Shown here in pieces: positions 40,788 to 50,156 of a stretch of DNA of 64,000 bases; within the stretch, counting starts at the first letter, position 1; each line of letters opens with the position of its first letter. Under the pieces are notes generated by a model. It was not told the DNA's origin. It ran no database searches and worked only from the letters and a program-made list of their open reading frames with translations. This DNA is from Aliishimia sp965656085 (lineage in GTDB: Bacteria; Pseudomonadota; Alphaproteobacteria; Rhodobacterales; Rhodobacteraceae), in assembly GCA_965656085.1 (NCBI GenBank), contig CBFHJA010000004.1, positions 62,001-126,000 on the forward strand. The letters are read 5' to 3'. Made by a program: the position numbers and the translations under genes.

Positions 40788-41684
40788 ATGTTCACTGTCG
40801 CTGCCCTCTATCACTTTACCCGCTTCGAGGACCCCACCGCGCTCAAAGGCCCGCTTGCCGCGCGCCTGTGCAAGCACGGGGTGACAGGCACGCTTTTGCT
40901 CGCGCAAGAGGGGATCAACGGGACCATTGCAGGCACGCGCGCGGGGATTGACGCCGCATTGGCGCATATCCGCGCCCTGCCCGGCTGCGCAGATCTGGAG
41001 TGGAAGGAAAGCACCGCCACAGAGCAGCCCTTCCGCAAGCTCAAGGTGCGGCTCAAGCGCGAGATCGTCACCATGGGCCAGCCCGATGTCGATCCGCGCG
41101 CCAGGGTCGGGCATTATGTCGAGCCGAAGGACTGGAACGATCTGATCCGGGCGGAGGACGTGGCGGTGATCGACACGCGCAACGATTATGAAGTTGCGAT
41201 CGGCACGTTCGACGGGGCCATCGATCCGCAGACCAAGAGCTTTGGCGAGTTTCCGCAGTGGTGGGAGGCCAACAAGGACCGCTTCCACAACAAGCGGATC
41301 GCGATGTTCTGCACCGGGGGCATTCGCTGCGAGAAATCCACCAATTTCCTGCTCGGGCAAGGCGTCGAAGATGTCTATCACCTCAAAGGCGGCATCCTGA
41401 AATATCTCGAAGAGGTGCCCGAAGACGAGAGCACTTGGGACGGGTCCTGCTTTGTCTTTGACGGGCGGGTGAGCGTCGAGCACGGGCTGCGCGAAGGTCC
41501 GCACCTGCTCTGCCATGCCTGCCGGCGGCCGATCCTGCCCGAAGATCAGAGTCGGCCCGAATATGAGCACGGCGTCAGTTGCCATCACTGCGTGGACGAG
41601 ACCTCCGAAGAGGACAAGGCGCGGTTCCGCGAGCGGCAAAAGCAGATCCACCTCGCCGAGGCGCGCGGCGAACGGCATCTCTAG
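40788..41684 (+). CDS. trhO: tRNA uridine-34 hydroxylase TrhO (rhodanese-like)
   Basis: A 298-residue protein of the TrhO (YceA) family, which makes 5-hydroxyuridine at the tRNA wobble base with O2 as oxygen source. The N-terminal part (FTVAALYHFTRFED) is the family domain, and the rhodanese domain at about 120-220 holds the active-site Cys in FCTGGIRCEK. A Cys-rich end (LCHACRRPILPEDQS... HHCVDE) may bind zinc. It starts 10 bases after the HemG-like gene. The 163-bp CCATACG element follows its stop codon. Confidence 0.94.
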   Translation: MFTVAALYHFTRFEDPTALKGPLAARLCKHGVTGTLLLAQEGINGTIAGTRAGIDAALAHIRALPGCADLEWKESTATEQPFRKLKVRLKREIVTMGQPDVDPRARVGHYVEPKDWNDLIRAEDVAVIDTRNDYEVAIGTFDGAIDPQTKSFGEFPQWWEANKDRFHNKRIAMFCTGGIRCEKSTNFLLGQGVEDVYHLKGGILKYLEEVPEDESTWDGSCFVFDGRVSVEHGLREGPHLLCHACRRPILPEDQSRPEYEHGVSCHHCVDETSEEDKARFRERQKQIHLAEARGERHL

Positions 41685-41712
41685 CCGTCATGCCTTTTAC
41701 GCGCTGCAAAGA

Positions 41713-41875
41713 TGCCGGGAGGGCCACCATGCGGCCCGCCACAATCGTTAACGCAGGGCCACCGTCCGGTGCGTTAACCCGCGAACGAATCAAAAACGAG
41801 CCATACAAGTGCCATACGCGCAGCCATACGCCGGGCCATACGGCTGCCAGACCTTGTTTTACTGGCGTTAACGGC
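41713..41875. repeat. 163-bp CCATACG/GTTAACGC element, copy A
   Basis: Begins with GCCGGGAGG, has GTTAACGC at 41746 and GCGTTAAC at 41771, four CCATAC-type boxes at 41801, 41812, 41824 and 41836 (period 11, 12, 12 bp), then CCTTGTTTT and a closing GGCGTTAAC. Copy B at 61154-61316 has the same order of boxes and the same length, sharing the 20-mer TGCCATACGCGCAGCCATAC. Both copies lie downstream of a plus-strand RNA-modification gene and face a minus-strand gene. This gap holds no gene. Confidence 0.72.
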
Positions 41876-41962
41876 TGAATTCACGTTTTTCGTGACATTC
41901 AGGGCGCCCAACGTGCGCTGCGTTAACCTTTCAAGTCCTGCGACCTGCGCGCGGCGGTCACC

Positions 41963-43195
41963 TCACGCCGGGGCCGCGCTGCCCGGGTGGCGCGTGCGGG
42001 TGCGGGACAAGAGCCAGAGCATGATGCCGATATTGAGCCCGTTCCAGGCGATGCCATTGACGAACGCCGCCGTGTAGGACCCGGTCAGGTCATAGATCCA
42101 GCCCGACATCCAGCCGCCCAGCGCCATGCCCATGATCGTCGTCATCAGAACGAAACCAACCCACGCCCCGGCCTCCTTGGCGGGCATGTATTCGCGCACG
42201 ACCAGCGCGTAGGACGGCACGATCCCGCCTTGGCTCAGGCCGAAGATCAGCGACACGACATAAAGCGGCACCAGCCCGTCAGAGGGCAGGTAGAGCGCCA
42301 GCGCGATACACTGCAGCACCGAACCGATCAGCAGCGTCATCACCCCGCCGAGCTTGTCGGCCACCAGCCCGGAGATGATCCGCGAGACCACCCCGCCCAT
42401 CAGCATCAGCGCCAGCATCTGCTGCCCGGCGGCGGGACCATAGCCAAGCCCCACGCAATAGGCGACGATATGCACCTGCGGCATCGACATGGCCACGCAG
42501 CACCCGATCCCGGCGAGACCCAGCAGCAGCGCGAGATTGCGCGAGGACAGACCGGTATGCGCGGCCCGCGCCTCGGCGGCATTGCTGGCGAAGGCTTGCG
42601 CGCCAACCGAAACCGTGCGGCGCAGGGTGAAGGAGAGCGGGATCATCACCACGAGCGTGATCACCGAAAGCGTCAGATAGACCGCCCGCCAGTCGCCGCT
42701 GGCCAGCAGGTCGGACAGAAGCAGCGGCCAGACGGCGCCGGAGAGATAGTTACCGGACGCGACCAGCGCCACCGCAAGCCCGCGCTGGCGGTAGAACCAG
42801 TGCGAGATATCCGCGATCAGCGGGCCGAACCCGACAGCGGTGCCGAGCCCGAGAAACAGATGAACCGCCGAGAGCGTCACGATATTGGACGCGAGCGTCG
42901 AGGCGGCGAAGGCCCCGGCGGAGACCAGAGCCGCGCCTTGCAGGCAACGACTGACCCCGAATTTGTCGACGAAGCGCCCGACGATAAAGTTGCCCAGCCC
43001 GAAGCCGATCATGGTGAGCGTGTAGGGCATCGACGACCACGCCCGGCTGGTGCCGAAATCGGCCTCGATATCCGGGAGCACCGCGATGGCCATCCACATC
43101 CCGACATTCGCGACGAGGGCCACGGCAAGGGTCAGCACGAGCCGCGCCCATGCGTAGCGCCCGTCCAATTCATGTGTGTCGGTGGTGACAGTCAT
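41963..43195 (-). CDS. MFS transporter
   Basis: A 410-residue membrane protein with about twelve helices. GRFVDKFGVSRCLQG at about 65-79 is the loop 2-3 motif, and the general layout (LPDIEADFGTSRAWSSMPYTL) is that of the oxalate/formate-antiporter-like and monocarboxylate MFS groups. Substrate unknown. The ATG at 43195 gives the expected N-terminus; a TTG at 43351 would run into motB on the other strand. It is divergent from motB, sharing a 118-base regulatory gap with a CtrA-like site. Confidence 0.86.
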   Translation of the reverse strand: MTVTTDTHELDGRYAWARLVLTLAVALVANVGMWMAIAVLPDIEADFGTSRAWSSMPYTLTMIGFGLGNFIVGRFVDKFGVSRCLQGAALVSAGAFAASTLASNIVTLSAVHLFLGLGTAVGFGPLIADISHWFYRQRGLAVALVASGNYLSGAVWPLLLSDLLASGDWRAVYLTLSVITLVVMIPLSFTLRRTVSVGAQAFASNAAEARAAHTGLSSRNLALLLGLAGIGCCVAMSMPQVHIVAYCVGLGYGPAAGQQMLALMLMGGVVSRIISGLVADKLGGVMTLLIGSVLQCIALALYLPSDGLVPLYVVSLIFGLSQGGIVPSYALVVREYMPAKEAGAWVGFVLMTTIMGMALGGWMSGWIYDLTGSYTAAFVNGIAWNGLNIGIMLWLLSRTRTRHPGSAAPA

Positions 43196-43253
43196 GCCTT
43201 TACTTGGCGGTATCGGCGCTATGAGCGCAAGAGGGATTGCGGCGCTTGCGCCG

Positions 43254-43268
43254 TTAACCCGGAAGTAA
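43254..43268. promoter_or_regulatory. CtrA-like site upstream of motB
   Basis: TTAA-CCCGGAA-GTAA differs from TTAA-N7-TTAA at one base and lies 45 bases upstream of the motB ATG. It sits between the divergent MFS and motB genes. Confidence 0.5.
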
Positions 43269-43313
43269 CCCGCGACCGGTATGACCGATCTTGGGTGAAT
43301 AAAGGTGGTGGAT

Positions 43314-44150
43314 ATGAGTGCGCAGGCAAACGTCGCGCCGATTATCATCAAGCGAAAGAAAATTACCGGTGGCGACGGGCATCATGGCGGTGCCTGGAAA
43401 GTGGCATATGCCGACTTCGTCACCGCGATGATGGCCTTTTTCTTGCTGATGTGGCTGTTGAACGCAACGACTGAAAAGCAACGCAAGGGTATCGCGGATT
43501 ACTTCGCGCCGACGATCGCGATCAGCCGGGTCTCCGGCGGCGGCGAGGGCGCGTTCGGGGGCGATTCCGTATTCTCCGAAGAGACCTTGCCGCAGAACGG
43601 CACCGGCGCGACCTCGCAGCGCCCGACCGAGGCGAACCGCGCGCGGGGCGTGGTCGGGCAAGACGGCAAGACCGACGCGGAAGACGAGCGTTTCAAGGAA
43701 GTCGAGCGGGCCCTGATGGGGCGGGGCGGCGAATCGATGGTCGCGGAGAACGCGCTCGAACATATCGTCACCCGTGTCACGGATGAGGGCTTTGTGATCG
43801 AGCTCTTCGATCTGCCCGGCGCCTTTCTCTTCGAGCCCGGCACTCAGGTGCCCACCGATCTTCTGCGCAGCCTTGCACGGCTCATCGAGAGCGTGACCCG
43901 CCCGGTGGCGAACACGGTGGCCGTCGAAGGCCATGTGGCGGCCCAGCCCATCGTCGTTGCGCGCTCCGAGGTCTGGGACAACTCGTCCGCCCGGGCCCAC
44001 GCGATGCGGCTTTTGCTGACCGACAGCGGCATGCCGGCGGCGCGAATCTCCCGGGTGACGGGCCATGCAGATCGCGAACCGGTGCTGCCTGATCCGATGT
44101 CTGTGCGCAACAATCGTCTGGAGGTGATCTTGCTGCGCGCACAAAAGTGA
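43314..44150 (+). CDS. motB: Flagellar motor stator protein MotB
   Basis: A 278-residue inner-membrane protein that forms the proton-driven stator with MotA. The single membrane helix AYADFVTAMMAFFLLMWLLN (31-50) carries D34, the proton-binding Asp. A Gly/Ser/Asn-rich stretch (about 60-130) acts as plug and linker, and an OmpA-like peptidoglycan-binding domain covers about 150-275 (VEGHVAAQP, RSEVWDNSSARAHAM, RVTGHADREPV). The ATG at 43314 has AAAGGTGG 5 bases upstream. motA is not adjacent. It heads a plus-strand flagellar gene run. Confidence 0.92.
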   Translation: MSAQANVAPIIIKRKKITGGDGHHGGAWKVAYADFVTAMMAFFLLMWLLNATTEKQRKGIADYFAPTIAISRVSGGGEGAFGGDSVFSEETLPQNGTGATSQRPTEANRARGVVGQDGKTDAEDERFKEVERALMGRGGESMVAENALEHIVTRVTDEGFVIELFDLPGAFLFEPGTQVPTDLLRSLARLIESVTRPVANTVAVEGHVAAQPIVVARSEVWDNSSARAHAMRLLLTDSGMPAARISRVTGHADREPVLPDPMSVRNNRLEVILLRAQK

Positions 44151-44235
44151 CAGACCGGGCGCGGCAGAATTTTCGCGCCTTTCCAGAGGAATAGATTAAA
44201 GTTTAACACACTCCCGCTGCGGCCCCATGGGCGCG

Positions 44236-44250
44236 TTAGCGGGCTGTTAA
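44236..44250. promoter_or_regulatory. CtrA-like site upstream of flgE
   Basis: TTAG-CGGGCTG-TTAA differs from TTAA-N7-TTAA at one base. It lies 60 bases upstream of the flgE ATG in the 160-base motB-flgE gap, next to a further TTAAAGTTTAAC stretch at about 44196-44207. Confidence 0.5.
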
Positions 44251-44310
44251 GCCGTCTGCGCCTATTACTGTCCCCAAGATTGAGGATGGTGCAGCAGAAA
44301 GGCGTAACCA

Positions 44311-45615
44311 ATGACAATTTCTTCCTCGCTCAACGCGGGAGTCGCGGCCTTGTCCGCGAACGCAACGCGCTTGGCGTCCATCTCCGACAACATCGCCAAC
44401 GCGTCGACCTTTGGCTACAAGCGGGTCGAAACCGATTTCGCCTCCATGGTGATTTCCAACAGCAGCGCGGAATACTCGGCCGGAGGCGTCAGGGTCACTA
44501 ACCAACGCCTGATCGACCAACGCGGACCGCTGGTCTCGACTGAAAACGCGACCGATCTGGCGGTGCGCGGACGCGGGTTCATGCCTGTGGCGCAGGCGAC
44601 CGAGGTCGAAGTGGCCAATGGTGACACCCAGATGTATCTGACCACGACCGGCTCCTTCCGCACCGATTCAGAAGGCTATCTGCGCACCGAGAGCGGCCTC
44701 GTGCTGCTCGGCTGGCCGGCCGACCCCGATGGCACCGTCCCGACCTTTCCGCGAGACACCGCCGATGGTCTGGAAGCGGTGCAAATCAACGTGAACCAGT
44801 TCACCGGCGATCCCACGACCCGCATGACGCTCGGCATCAATCTGCCGGCGACAAACACGGATTCGACGGGCAACTTCTCGGGAGATGTAGAGACGCTGTC
44901 GGTGGAGTATTACGACAACCTGGGGACTTCGGAGAATATCGAGATCACCTTCACGCCGACGGTCCCTGCAACCGGATCTTCGAATGAATGGACCGTATCG
45001 ATCACCGATTCCGCGCTTGGCACCGTGGTCGGGGAATATGTCCTCGAATTCACCGACAGCCGAACCGCGGGCGGCACGCTCGCAACCGTCGCCACGAATT
45101 CCGGCGGCACCTATGACCCGGCGACGGGAACCATCATCGTGAATGTCGCGGGCGGGCCGCTCGAGATCGATATCGGGCAGATCGGCGAGATCGACGGAGT
45201 CACCCAATTGTCCGATTCCTTCGCCCCGGTGAACATTTCGAAGGATGGCTCTCCGGTCGGCAACATGACCAGCGTCGAGGTTGATGCGAATGGCTACGTG
45301 CATGCCTTCTTCGATACCGGGATCACGCGTACGATCTACCAGATCCCGCTGGTCGACTTGCCGAACCCCAACGGCATGGTCGCCCTCGACTATCAGACCT
45401 ATCTGCCTTCCCCCGAAAGCGGCAGCTTCTTTTTGTGGGATGCCGGTGACGGGCCGACCGGAGACATCGTGTCCTTTGCCCGCGAGGAAAGCTCCACGGA
45501 TGTGGCCGGCGAATTGACGGCGATGATCCAGACCCAAAGGGCCTACAGTTCGAACGCCAAGGTCATCCAGACTGTCGACGAGATGCTGCAGGAAACAACG
45601 AATATCAAACGCTGA
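44311..45615 (+). CDS. flgE: Flagellar hook protein FlgE
   Basis: A 434-residue axial protein, exported by the flagellar type-III system, that polymerises into the hook. The N-terminal rod-family motif SISDNIANASTFGYKRVETDF (about 27-47) and the C-terminal amphipathic helix MIQTQRAYSSNAKVIQTVDEMLQ are intact. AAAGG precedes the ATG. flgK, flgL and flgI follow on the same strand with short gaps or overlaps, so this is probably one operon. No separate flgD or flgG is in view. Confidence 0.95.
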   Translation: MTISSSLNAGVAALSANATRLASISDNIANASTFGYKRVETDFASMVISNSSAEYSAGGVRVTNQRLIDQRGPLVSTENATDLAVRGRGFMPVAQATEVEVANGDTQMYLTTTGSFRTDSEGYLRTESGLVLLGWPADPDGTVPTFPRDTADGLEAVQINVNQFTGDPTTRMTLGINLPATNTDSTGNFSGDVETLSVEYYDNLGTSENIEITFTPTVPATGSSNEWTVSITDSALGTVVGEYVLEFTDSRTAGGTLATVATNSGGTYDPATGTIIVNVAGGPLEIDIGQIGEIDGVTQLSDSFAPVNISKDGSPVGNMTSVEVDANGYVHAFFDTGITRTIYQIPLVDLPNPNGMVALDYQTYLPSPESGSFFLWDAGDGPTGDIVSFAREESSTDVAGELTAMIQTQRAYSSNAKVIQTVDEMLQETTNIKR

Positions 45616-45652
45616 GCCGCGCGCGCGGCACCGCTAGAAAAGCAGGTCAGAC

Positions 45653-47113
45653 ATGACGATTTCTTCCGCCTTTCAGAACGCCCTGTCCGGCCTGCGCGCC
45701 GCGGGCCGCGCGACCGATGTCATTTCCAACAATATCTCGAACGCCGCAACGGATGGCTATGCGCGTCGCGTGCTGGACATCTCCTCCGGAACAAGGACCA
45801 ATCTCGGCGGGGTACAGGTGAACGGCGTCGTGCGGATCACCGACCCGGCCCTGACCGGTGCCCGGCGGACCGCCGAGGCGGATATGGGCTACTCCCAGGC
45901 GATCAGCGATTTCACAACGCGGCTTGAGACCACGTTGGGAACGCCGGACGATCCACGCGCTCTGACCAGTCTCGTCGCTGATTTTGAACAAGGATTGTTG
46001 ATGGCTGCCAGCCGGCCCGATCTTGAAGAGCGCCTGACCGCCACGGTCGGCACGGCCCGGGACATTGCTGAAGCTTTCCGAACGGCGAGCGACACTGTTT
46101 CGGAGATGCGCGGCGCCGCCGATAGCAGGATCGCAGCGCAGGTAACGCGCCTCAACGACGCGCTCGGAGAGTTGAAACAGCTCAACACCCAGATTGCACA
46201 AACCAATATCAGCGGCCGCGATGACAGCGGTCTGCGCGACCTGCGCCAAACGCTGGTCGATGAAATCCACCAGATCGTCCCGGTCCACGAGGCCGCCCGC
46301 GAGAACGGCAAGATCGCGCTCTACACCAAGGGCGGCACTATCCTGATCGATGGCAGTCCGGTGGGGATCGGCTTCACCGCCGCGGCCAGTGTCACCCCCT
46401 ACCAGACTCTGGCGGATGGCCAGCTTTCCGGACTGACCGCAAACGGCGTGGACCTGCGCACCGGCTCCGGCAACTCGCAGATTGGCGGCGGCACGCTGGC
46501 CGCTCAATTCGCGATCCGGGACGAGCTTGGCACGGACGCGCTCACCCAGATCGACGCGGCCGCGCGCAATCTTGTGGAACGCTTCCAGACCGCCGCGGTC
46601 GATCCAAGCCTTGGCGCCACTGATGCGGGTTTGTTCACCGACGAGGGTGTGTTCTTCGATCCGGCAAACGAAGTCGGGCTGGCATCGCGCCTGTCGGTCA
46701 ACGCCGCCGTGGACCCGCAACAGGGCGGCGCGGCATGGCGCCTGCGCGACGGGCTTGGTGCGGCCGGCCCTGGCCCGGTGGGACAAACTGCTCTGCTCGA
46801 CGCGCTCCGCGGCGCGCTCTCGGACCGGATCGCGCCTGCGTCCGGGGATTTCGGCACCGGCGCGCTGTCACTTTCGGATGTGACGAACAGCCTCATGGGG
46901 CGCGTGGGTGTGCAAAGGCTCTCGGCAGAGCAGAGCCTGACCTTCGCCGCCAGCGGTTTTCATGAAACCGCGCAAGCCGAGCGGGCCTTCGGCGTCGACA
47001 CCGATGCGGAGTTGCAAAGGATGATGCTCATGGAACAGCTCTATGCCGCCAATGCCCGGATGATCGAAACGATCGACGAGATGATGGACACCTTGATGAG
47101 GATCGGCGCATGA
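45653..47113 (+). CDS. flgK: Flagellar hook-associated protein 1, FlgK
   Basis: A 486-residue junction protein between hook and filament. It starts with the axial motif AGRATDVISNNISNAATDGYARR and ends with a helix (LMEQLYAANARMIETIDEMMDTLMRI). The middle is variable as expected. It lies 37 bases after flgE and its stop overlaps the flgL start by 4 bases (ATGA), showing translational coupling. Confidence 0.94.
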   Translation: MTISSAFQNALSGLRAAGRATDVISNNISNAATDGYARRVLDISSGTRTNLGGVQVNGVVRITDPALTGARRTAEADMGYSQAISDFTTRLETTLGTPDDPRALTSLVADFEQGLLMAASRPDLEERLTATVGTARDIAEAFRTASDTVSEMRGAADSRIAAQVTRLNDALGELKQLNTQIAQTNISGRDDSGLRDLRQTLVDEIHQIVPVHEAARENGKIALYTKGGTILIDGSPVGIGFTAAASVTPYQTLADGQLSGLTANGVDLRTGSGNSQIGGGTLAAQFAIRDELGTDALTQIDAAARNLVERFQTAAVDPSLGATDAGLFTDEGVFFDPANEVGLASRLSVNAAVDPQQGGAAWRLRDGLGAAGPGPVGQTALLDALRGALSDRIAPASGDFGTGALSLSDVTNSLMGRVGVQRLSAEQSLTFAASGFHETAQAERAFGVDTDAELQRMMLMEQLYAANARMIETIDEMMDTLMRIGA

Positions 47114-48111
47114 GCTTTTCATCCTTGGGCGATCTCGCGCAGGCCTTTGCGTTGCGCCATCGCAATACCGCGATCAAGACCGACATCCAGCGCATCAATC
47201 AGGAACTGGCCACGGGTCAGGCCGCTGATCTCACCAAGCATCTGGGCGGCAGCTATGCCGAGTTGACCGGTCTGGAGCGCAATATGCGGTTGCTCGATGG
47301 CTATGCGGTCAACATCGCCGAAGCGCAACAAATGACAAACGTCATGCAGACCCGTCTGGAACAGATTTCGACCGTTGCCATGGGTTTCGCCGGGGACCTG
47401 CTGACCTCGCTATCCTCGGGCAGCCTCTCGACGCAGGATGCTGTGGAGAACGAGGCGAAACTGCATTTCACGACCCTCGTGGAGACCCTGAACAGCCAGT
47501 CCGCCGGACGGTTCTTGTTTTCCGGCGACGCAACCAATTCTCCGGCGCTTGCGGATGCGGAGGACATTCTTGCAGCCCTCGACACCGCGTTGGCAGGTGC
47601 GATCACACGCGCCGATATCGAGGCGCGGATCGATCAGTGGTTCTCAGACCCGCTCGGCTTCGAGGCCGTCGCCTATACCGGCGGCACGGCCCCGCTCGGT
47701 GCCTTCCAGATGTCCGACACCACCCGTGTCACGGTCGATGTTCGCGCCAACGCCGATCCGATCAAGGACATGCTGGCCAGCTATGCCAAGGTCATGTTCA
47801 GCGGCACGGACAGTCTCGATCTGCCTGATCAGAAAGCTATGCGTGACGCTGCGGCGACAGGGCTGATGACAGCCCAGGAAGACCTGATCGGAATGCAGGC
47901 AAAACTCGGGCTGGCGCAGGAGCAGATAGAACAGTGGAGCGTTCGGACGACTGCGGCGCGCACCGCACTGGACTATGCTAAAGGCGCCTTGATCGCTGTT
48001 GATCCGTATGAACGGGCAACCGAACTCGAGGCCGCCCAGTTCCAACTGGAAAGCCTGTACACAATTACCGCGCGCCTGTCGCGCCTCTCCTTGGTGAATT
48101 TCATAAGATGA
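47110..48111 (+). CDS. flgL: Flagellar hook-associated protein FlgL (flagellin-like)
   Basis: A 333-residue flagellin-family protein with helical ends (ALRHRNTAIKTDIQRINQELATGQ at the N-terminus and LESLYTITARLSRLSLVNFI at the C-terminus). It links FlgK to the filament. It is coupled to flgK and its stop overlaps the flgI start by 4 bases. The order flgK-flgL identifies it against true flagellin. Confidence 0.9.
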   Translation: MSFSSLGDLAQAFALRHRNTAIKTDIQRINQELATGQAADLTKHLGGSYAELTGLERNMRLLDGYAVNIAEAQQMTNVMQTRLEQISTVAMGFAGDLLTSLSSGSLSTQDAVENEAKLHFTTLVETLNSQSAGRFLFSGDATNSPALADAEDILAALDTALAGAITRADIEARIDQWFSDPLGFEAVAYTGGTAPLGAFQMSDTTRVTVDVRANADPIKDMLASYAKVMFSGTDSLDLPDQKAMRDAAATGLMTAQEDLIGMQAKLGLAQEQIEQWSVRTTAARTALDYAKGALIAVDPYERATELEAAQFQLESLYTITARLSRLSLVNFIR

Positions 48112-49208
48112 TGCTCTTTCGCGCCCTGCTCATCCTGATCCTTCTTGCAACGCAAGCGGGTGCCAACCCGGTGCGGATCAAGGATCTCGTCAACTTCGAT
48201 GGCGTGCGTGGCAACGATCTGGTGGGCTACGGTTTGGTGGTCGGCCTGAATGGCACCGGCGACGGCCTGCGCAATGCGCCCTTCACCGAAGAGATCATGT
48301 CGAATATCCTCGAACGTCTTGGCGTGAACGTCAGCGGAGAGCAATTCCGGCCGAAAAACGTGGCGGCGGTGTTCGTCACGGCGACCCTGCCGCCCTTCGC
48401 CCGTGCGGGCAGCCAGATCGATGTCACCGTTTCGGCCATCGGGGATGCCAACAGCCTGCTCGGTGGCACGTTGATCATGACACCGCTCAACGCGGCCGAT
48501 GGCGAGATCTATGCCGTTGCGCAAGGGACGATCATTGCGGGCGGGGCCGCGGCCGAGGGCGCCGGGGCACGGGTGACCCAAGGTGTGCCGACCTCCGGAT
48601 CGATCCCCGCCGGGGCGCGGATCGAGCGGGAGGTCTCTTTCGACCTGACATCGCTGGACGAGATGCGGCTTGCTTTGCGCGAGGCCGATTTCACCACCGC
48701 AGCGCGGATCGAACAGGCGATCAACCGCGATTTTGGCCGCCGTGTGGCGAACATGATCGACTCCGGCACGGTTCTTCTGAACATCCCGCAAACCCGGATG
48801 CGGTCCGTCGCGCATGCAATCGGACGAATAGAGAGTATCACTGTCGAACCGGAAGTTCCCGCGCGAGTCATTGTCGATCAGCGCTCCGGCACGATCGTGA
48901 TGGGACAGGATGTGCGGATTTCGCGCGTGGCGGTTTCGCAGGGCAATCTGACGATCCGGATCGATGAGCGCCCTCTGGTCGTGCAGCCCAACCCCTTCGC
49001 GGATGGCGAAACCATCGTCATCCCGCGCACAGACGCGGAGATCGAGGACGAACCCGGCATCGGTCTGGCCGAATTGCGCGGCGGCACCAACCTGTCGGAA
49101 GTGATTGCCGGTTTGAACGCGCTCGGTGTCGCGCCCCGTGACATGATCGACATTCTCAAGAGCATCAAGGCCGCCGGCGCGTTGCACGCGGAGTTCATCG
49201 TCCGATAG
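48108..49208 (+). CDS. flgI: Flagellar P-ring protein FlgI
   Basis: A 366-residue periplasmic protein that builds the P ring around the rod. It has a signal peptide at 1-19 (MMLFRALLILILLATQAGA) followed by the family start VRIKDLVNFDGVRGNDLVGYGLVVGLNGTGDG. NPFADGETIVIP and the ending SIKAAGALHAEFIVR also fit. It is coupled to flgL and ends the flagellar run; flgA and flgH are not here. Confidence 0.97.
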   Translation: MMLFRALLILILLATQAGANPVRIKDLVNFDGVRGNDLVGYGLVVGLNGTGDGLRNAPFTEEIMSNILERLGVNVSGEQFRPKNVAAVFVTATLPPFARAGSQIDVTVSAIGDANSLLGGTLIMTPLNAADGEIYAVAQGTIIAGGAAAEGAGARVTQGVPTSGSIPAGARIEREVSFDLTSLDEMRLALREADFTTAARIEQAINRDFGRRVANMIDSGTVLLNIPQTRMRSVAHAIGRIESITVEPEVPARVIVDQRSGTIVMGQDVRISRVAVSQGNLTIRIDERPLVVQPNPFADGETIVIPRTDAEIEDEPGIGLAELRGGTNLSEVIAGLNALGVAPRDMIDILKSIKAAGALHAEFIVR

Positions 49209-49340
49209 CGCGCACGGACCGACCGCCGCTTTGACGCAGTGTCTTTTTGTGCCGCGCCGCCTATGTCTTTCCCCGAACAGCAATGCTAGCGACGTGCCCT
49301 GATGCGGCGGGCCGCATTCTGACACGGAAAGACATGCAAG

Positions 49341-50111
49341 ATGAGCGATACGGGCCAGTCCAATACACCCAAATCGGGCACAACACATTTCGGCTTCGAA
49401 ACCGTCCCGGAGCATGAGAAAGCCGGGCGCGTTCAGGGCGTCTTCAATTCGGTTGCCAACAAATATGACGTCATGAATGACGTGATGTCCGCCGGGATTC
49501 ACCGGCTGTGGAAGGACGCGATGATGGATTGGCTGGCGCCGCGCGCGGGCCAGAGCCTTCTCGACGTCGCCGGTGGCACAGGCGATATCTCGTTCCGCTT
49601 TCTCAAACGCGCCGGATACGGCCATGCCACGGTTCTCGATCTTACCGAGCCGATGCTTGTCGAGGGGCGCAAGCGCGCCGAGGCCGCGCATCTCGGCGAC
49701 AGCCTCTCCTGGGTCACGGGCGACGCAATGGCCCTGCCCTTTGCCGATAACAGCTTCGATGTCTACACGATCAGCTTCGGCATCCGGAACGTCACCCGGC
49801 CCGAAAAGGCCTTGGCCGAGGCCTACCGGGTGCTCAAGCGCGGCGGGCGGCTGATGGTTCTGGAATTCTCGCAACTGCCCAATCCGGGGATGCAGCAACT
49901 CTATGACCTGTATTCGTTCAACGTGATCCCCCGCATGGGTCAACTGATTGCAAACGACCGGGACAGCTACCAATATCTCGTTGAATCGATACGGAATTTC
50001 CCGGACCAGGAAAGTTTTCTGGACATGGTGCGCGGAGCGGGGTTCGAGAATGCGAAATATCGCAATCTGACCATGGGCGTCGCTGCGTTGCACTCGGGAT
50101 GGAAACTATGA
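49341..50111 (+). CDS. ubiE: Ubiquinone/menaquinone C-methyltransferase UbiE
   Basis: A 256-residue SAM-dependent enzyme that methylates the benzoquinol ring in ubiquinone synthesis. SAM motif I is LLDVAGGTGDISFRF near residue 74 and the family block SFGIRNVTRPEKALAEAYRVLKRGGRLMVLEFS is intact. It is followed 45 bases later by ubiB, a common pair. Confidence 0.97.
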   Translation: MSDTGQSNTPKSGTTHFGFETVPEHEKAGRVQGVFNSVANKYDVMNDVMSAGIHRLWKDAMMDWLAPRAGQSLLDVAGGTGDISFRFLKRAGYGHATVLDLTEPMLVEGRKRAEAAHLGDSLSWVTGDAMALPFADNSFDVYTISFGIRNVTRPEKALAEAYRVLKRGGRLMVLEFSQLPNPGMQQLYDLYSFNVIPRMGQLIANDRDSYQYLVESIRNFPDQESFLDMVRGAGFENAKYRNLTMGVAALHSGWKL

Positions 50112-50156
50112 CCGGCAGAACGGCCCGGTCCCGGACCACGGCGCAGAGGATCTGAC

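Noticed and set aside
43195..43351. TTG start of the MFS gene at 43351
   Set aside because: It would run into motB on the other strand and add 52 residues without family features; the ATG at 43195 is preferred.
47973..50093. 706-codon open frame on the minus strand over flgI and ubiE
   Set aside because: Both genes below it are certain, and the frame is Arg/His-rich shadow coding.
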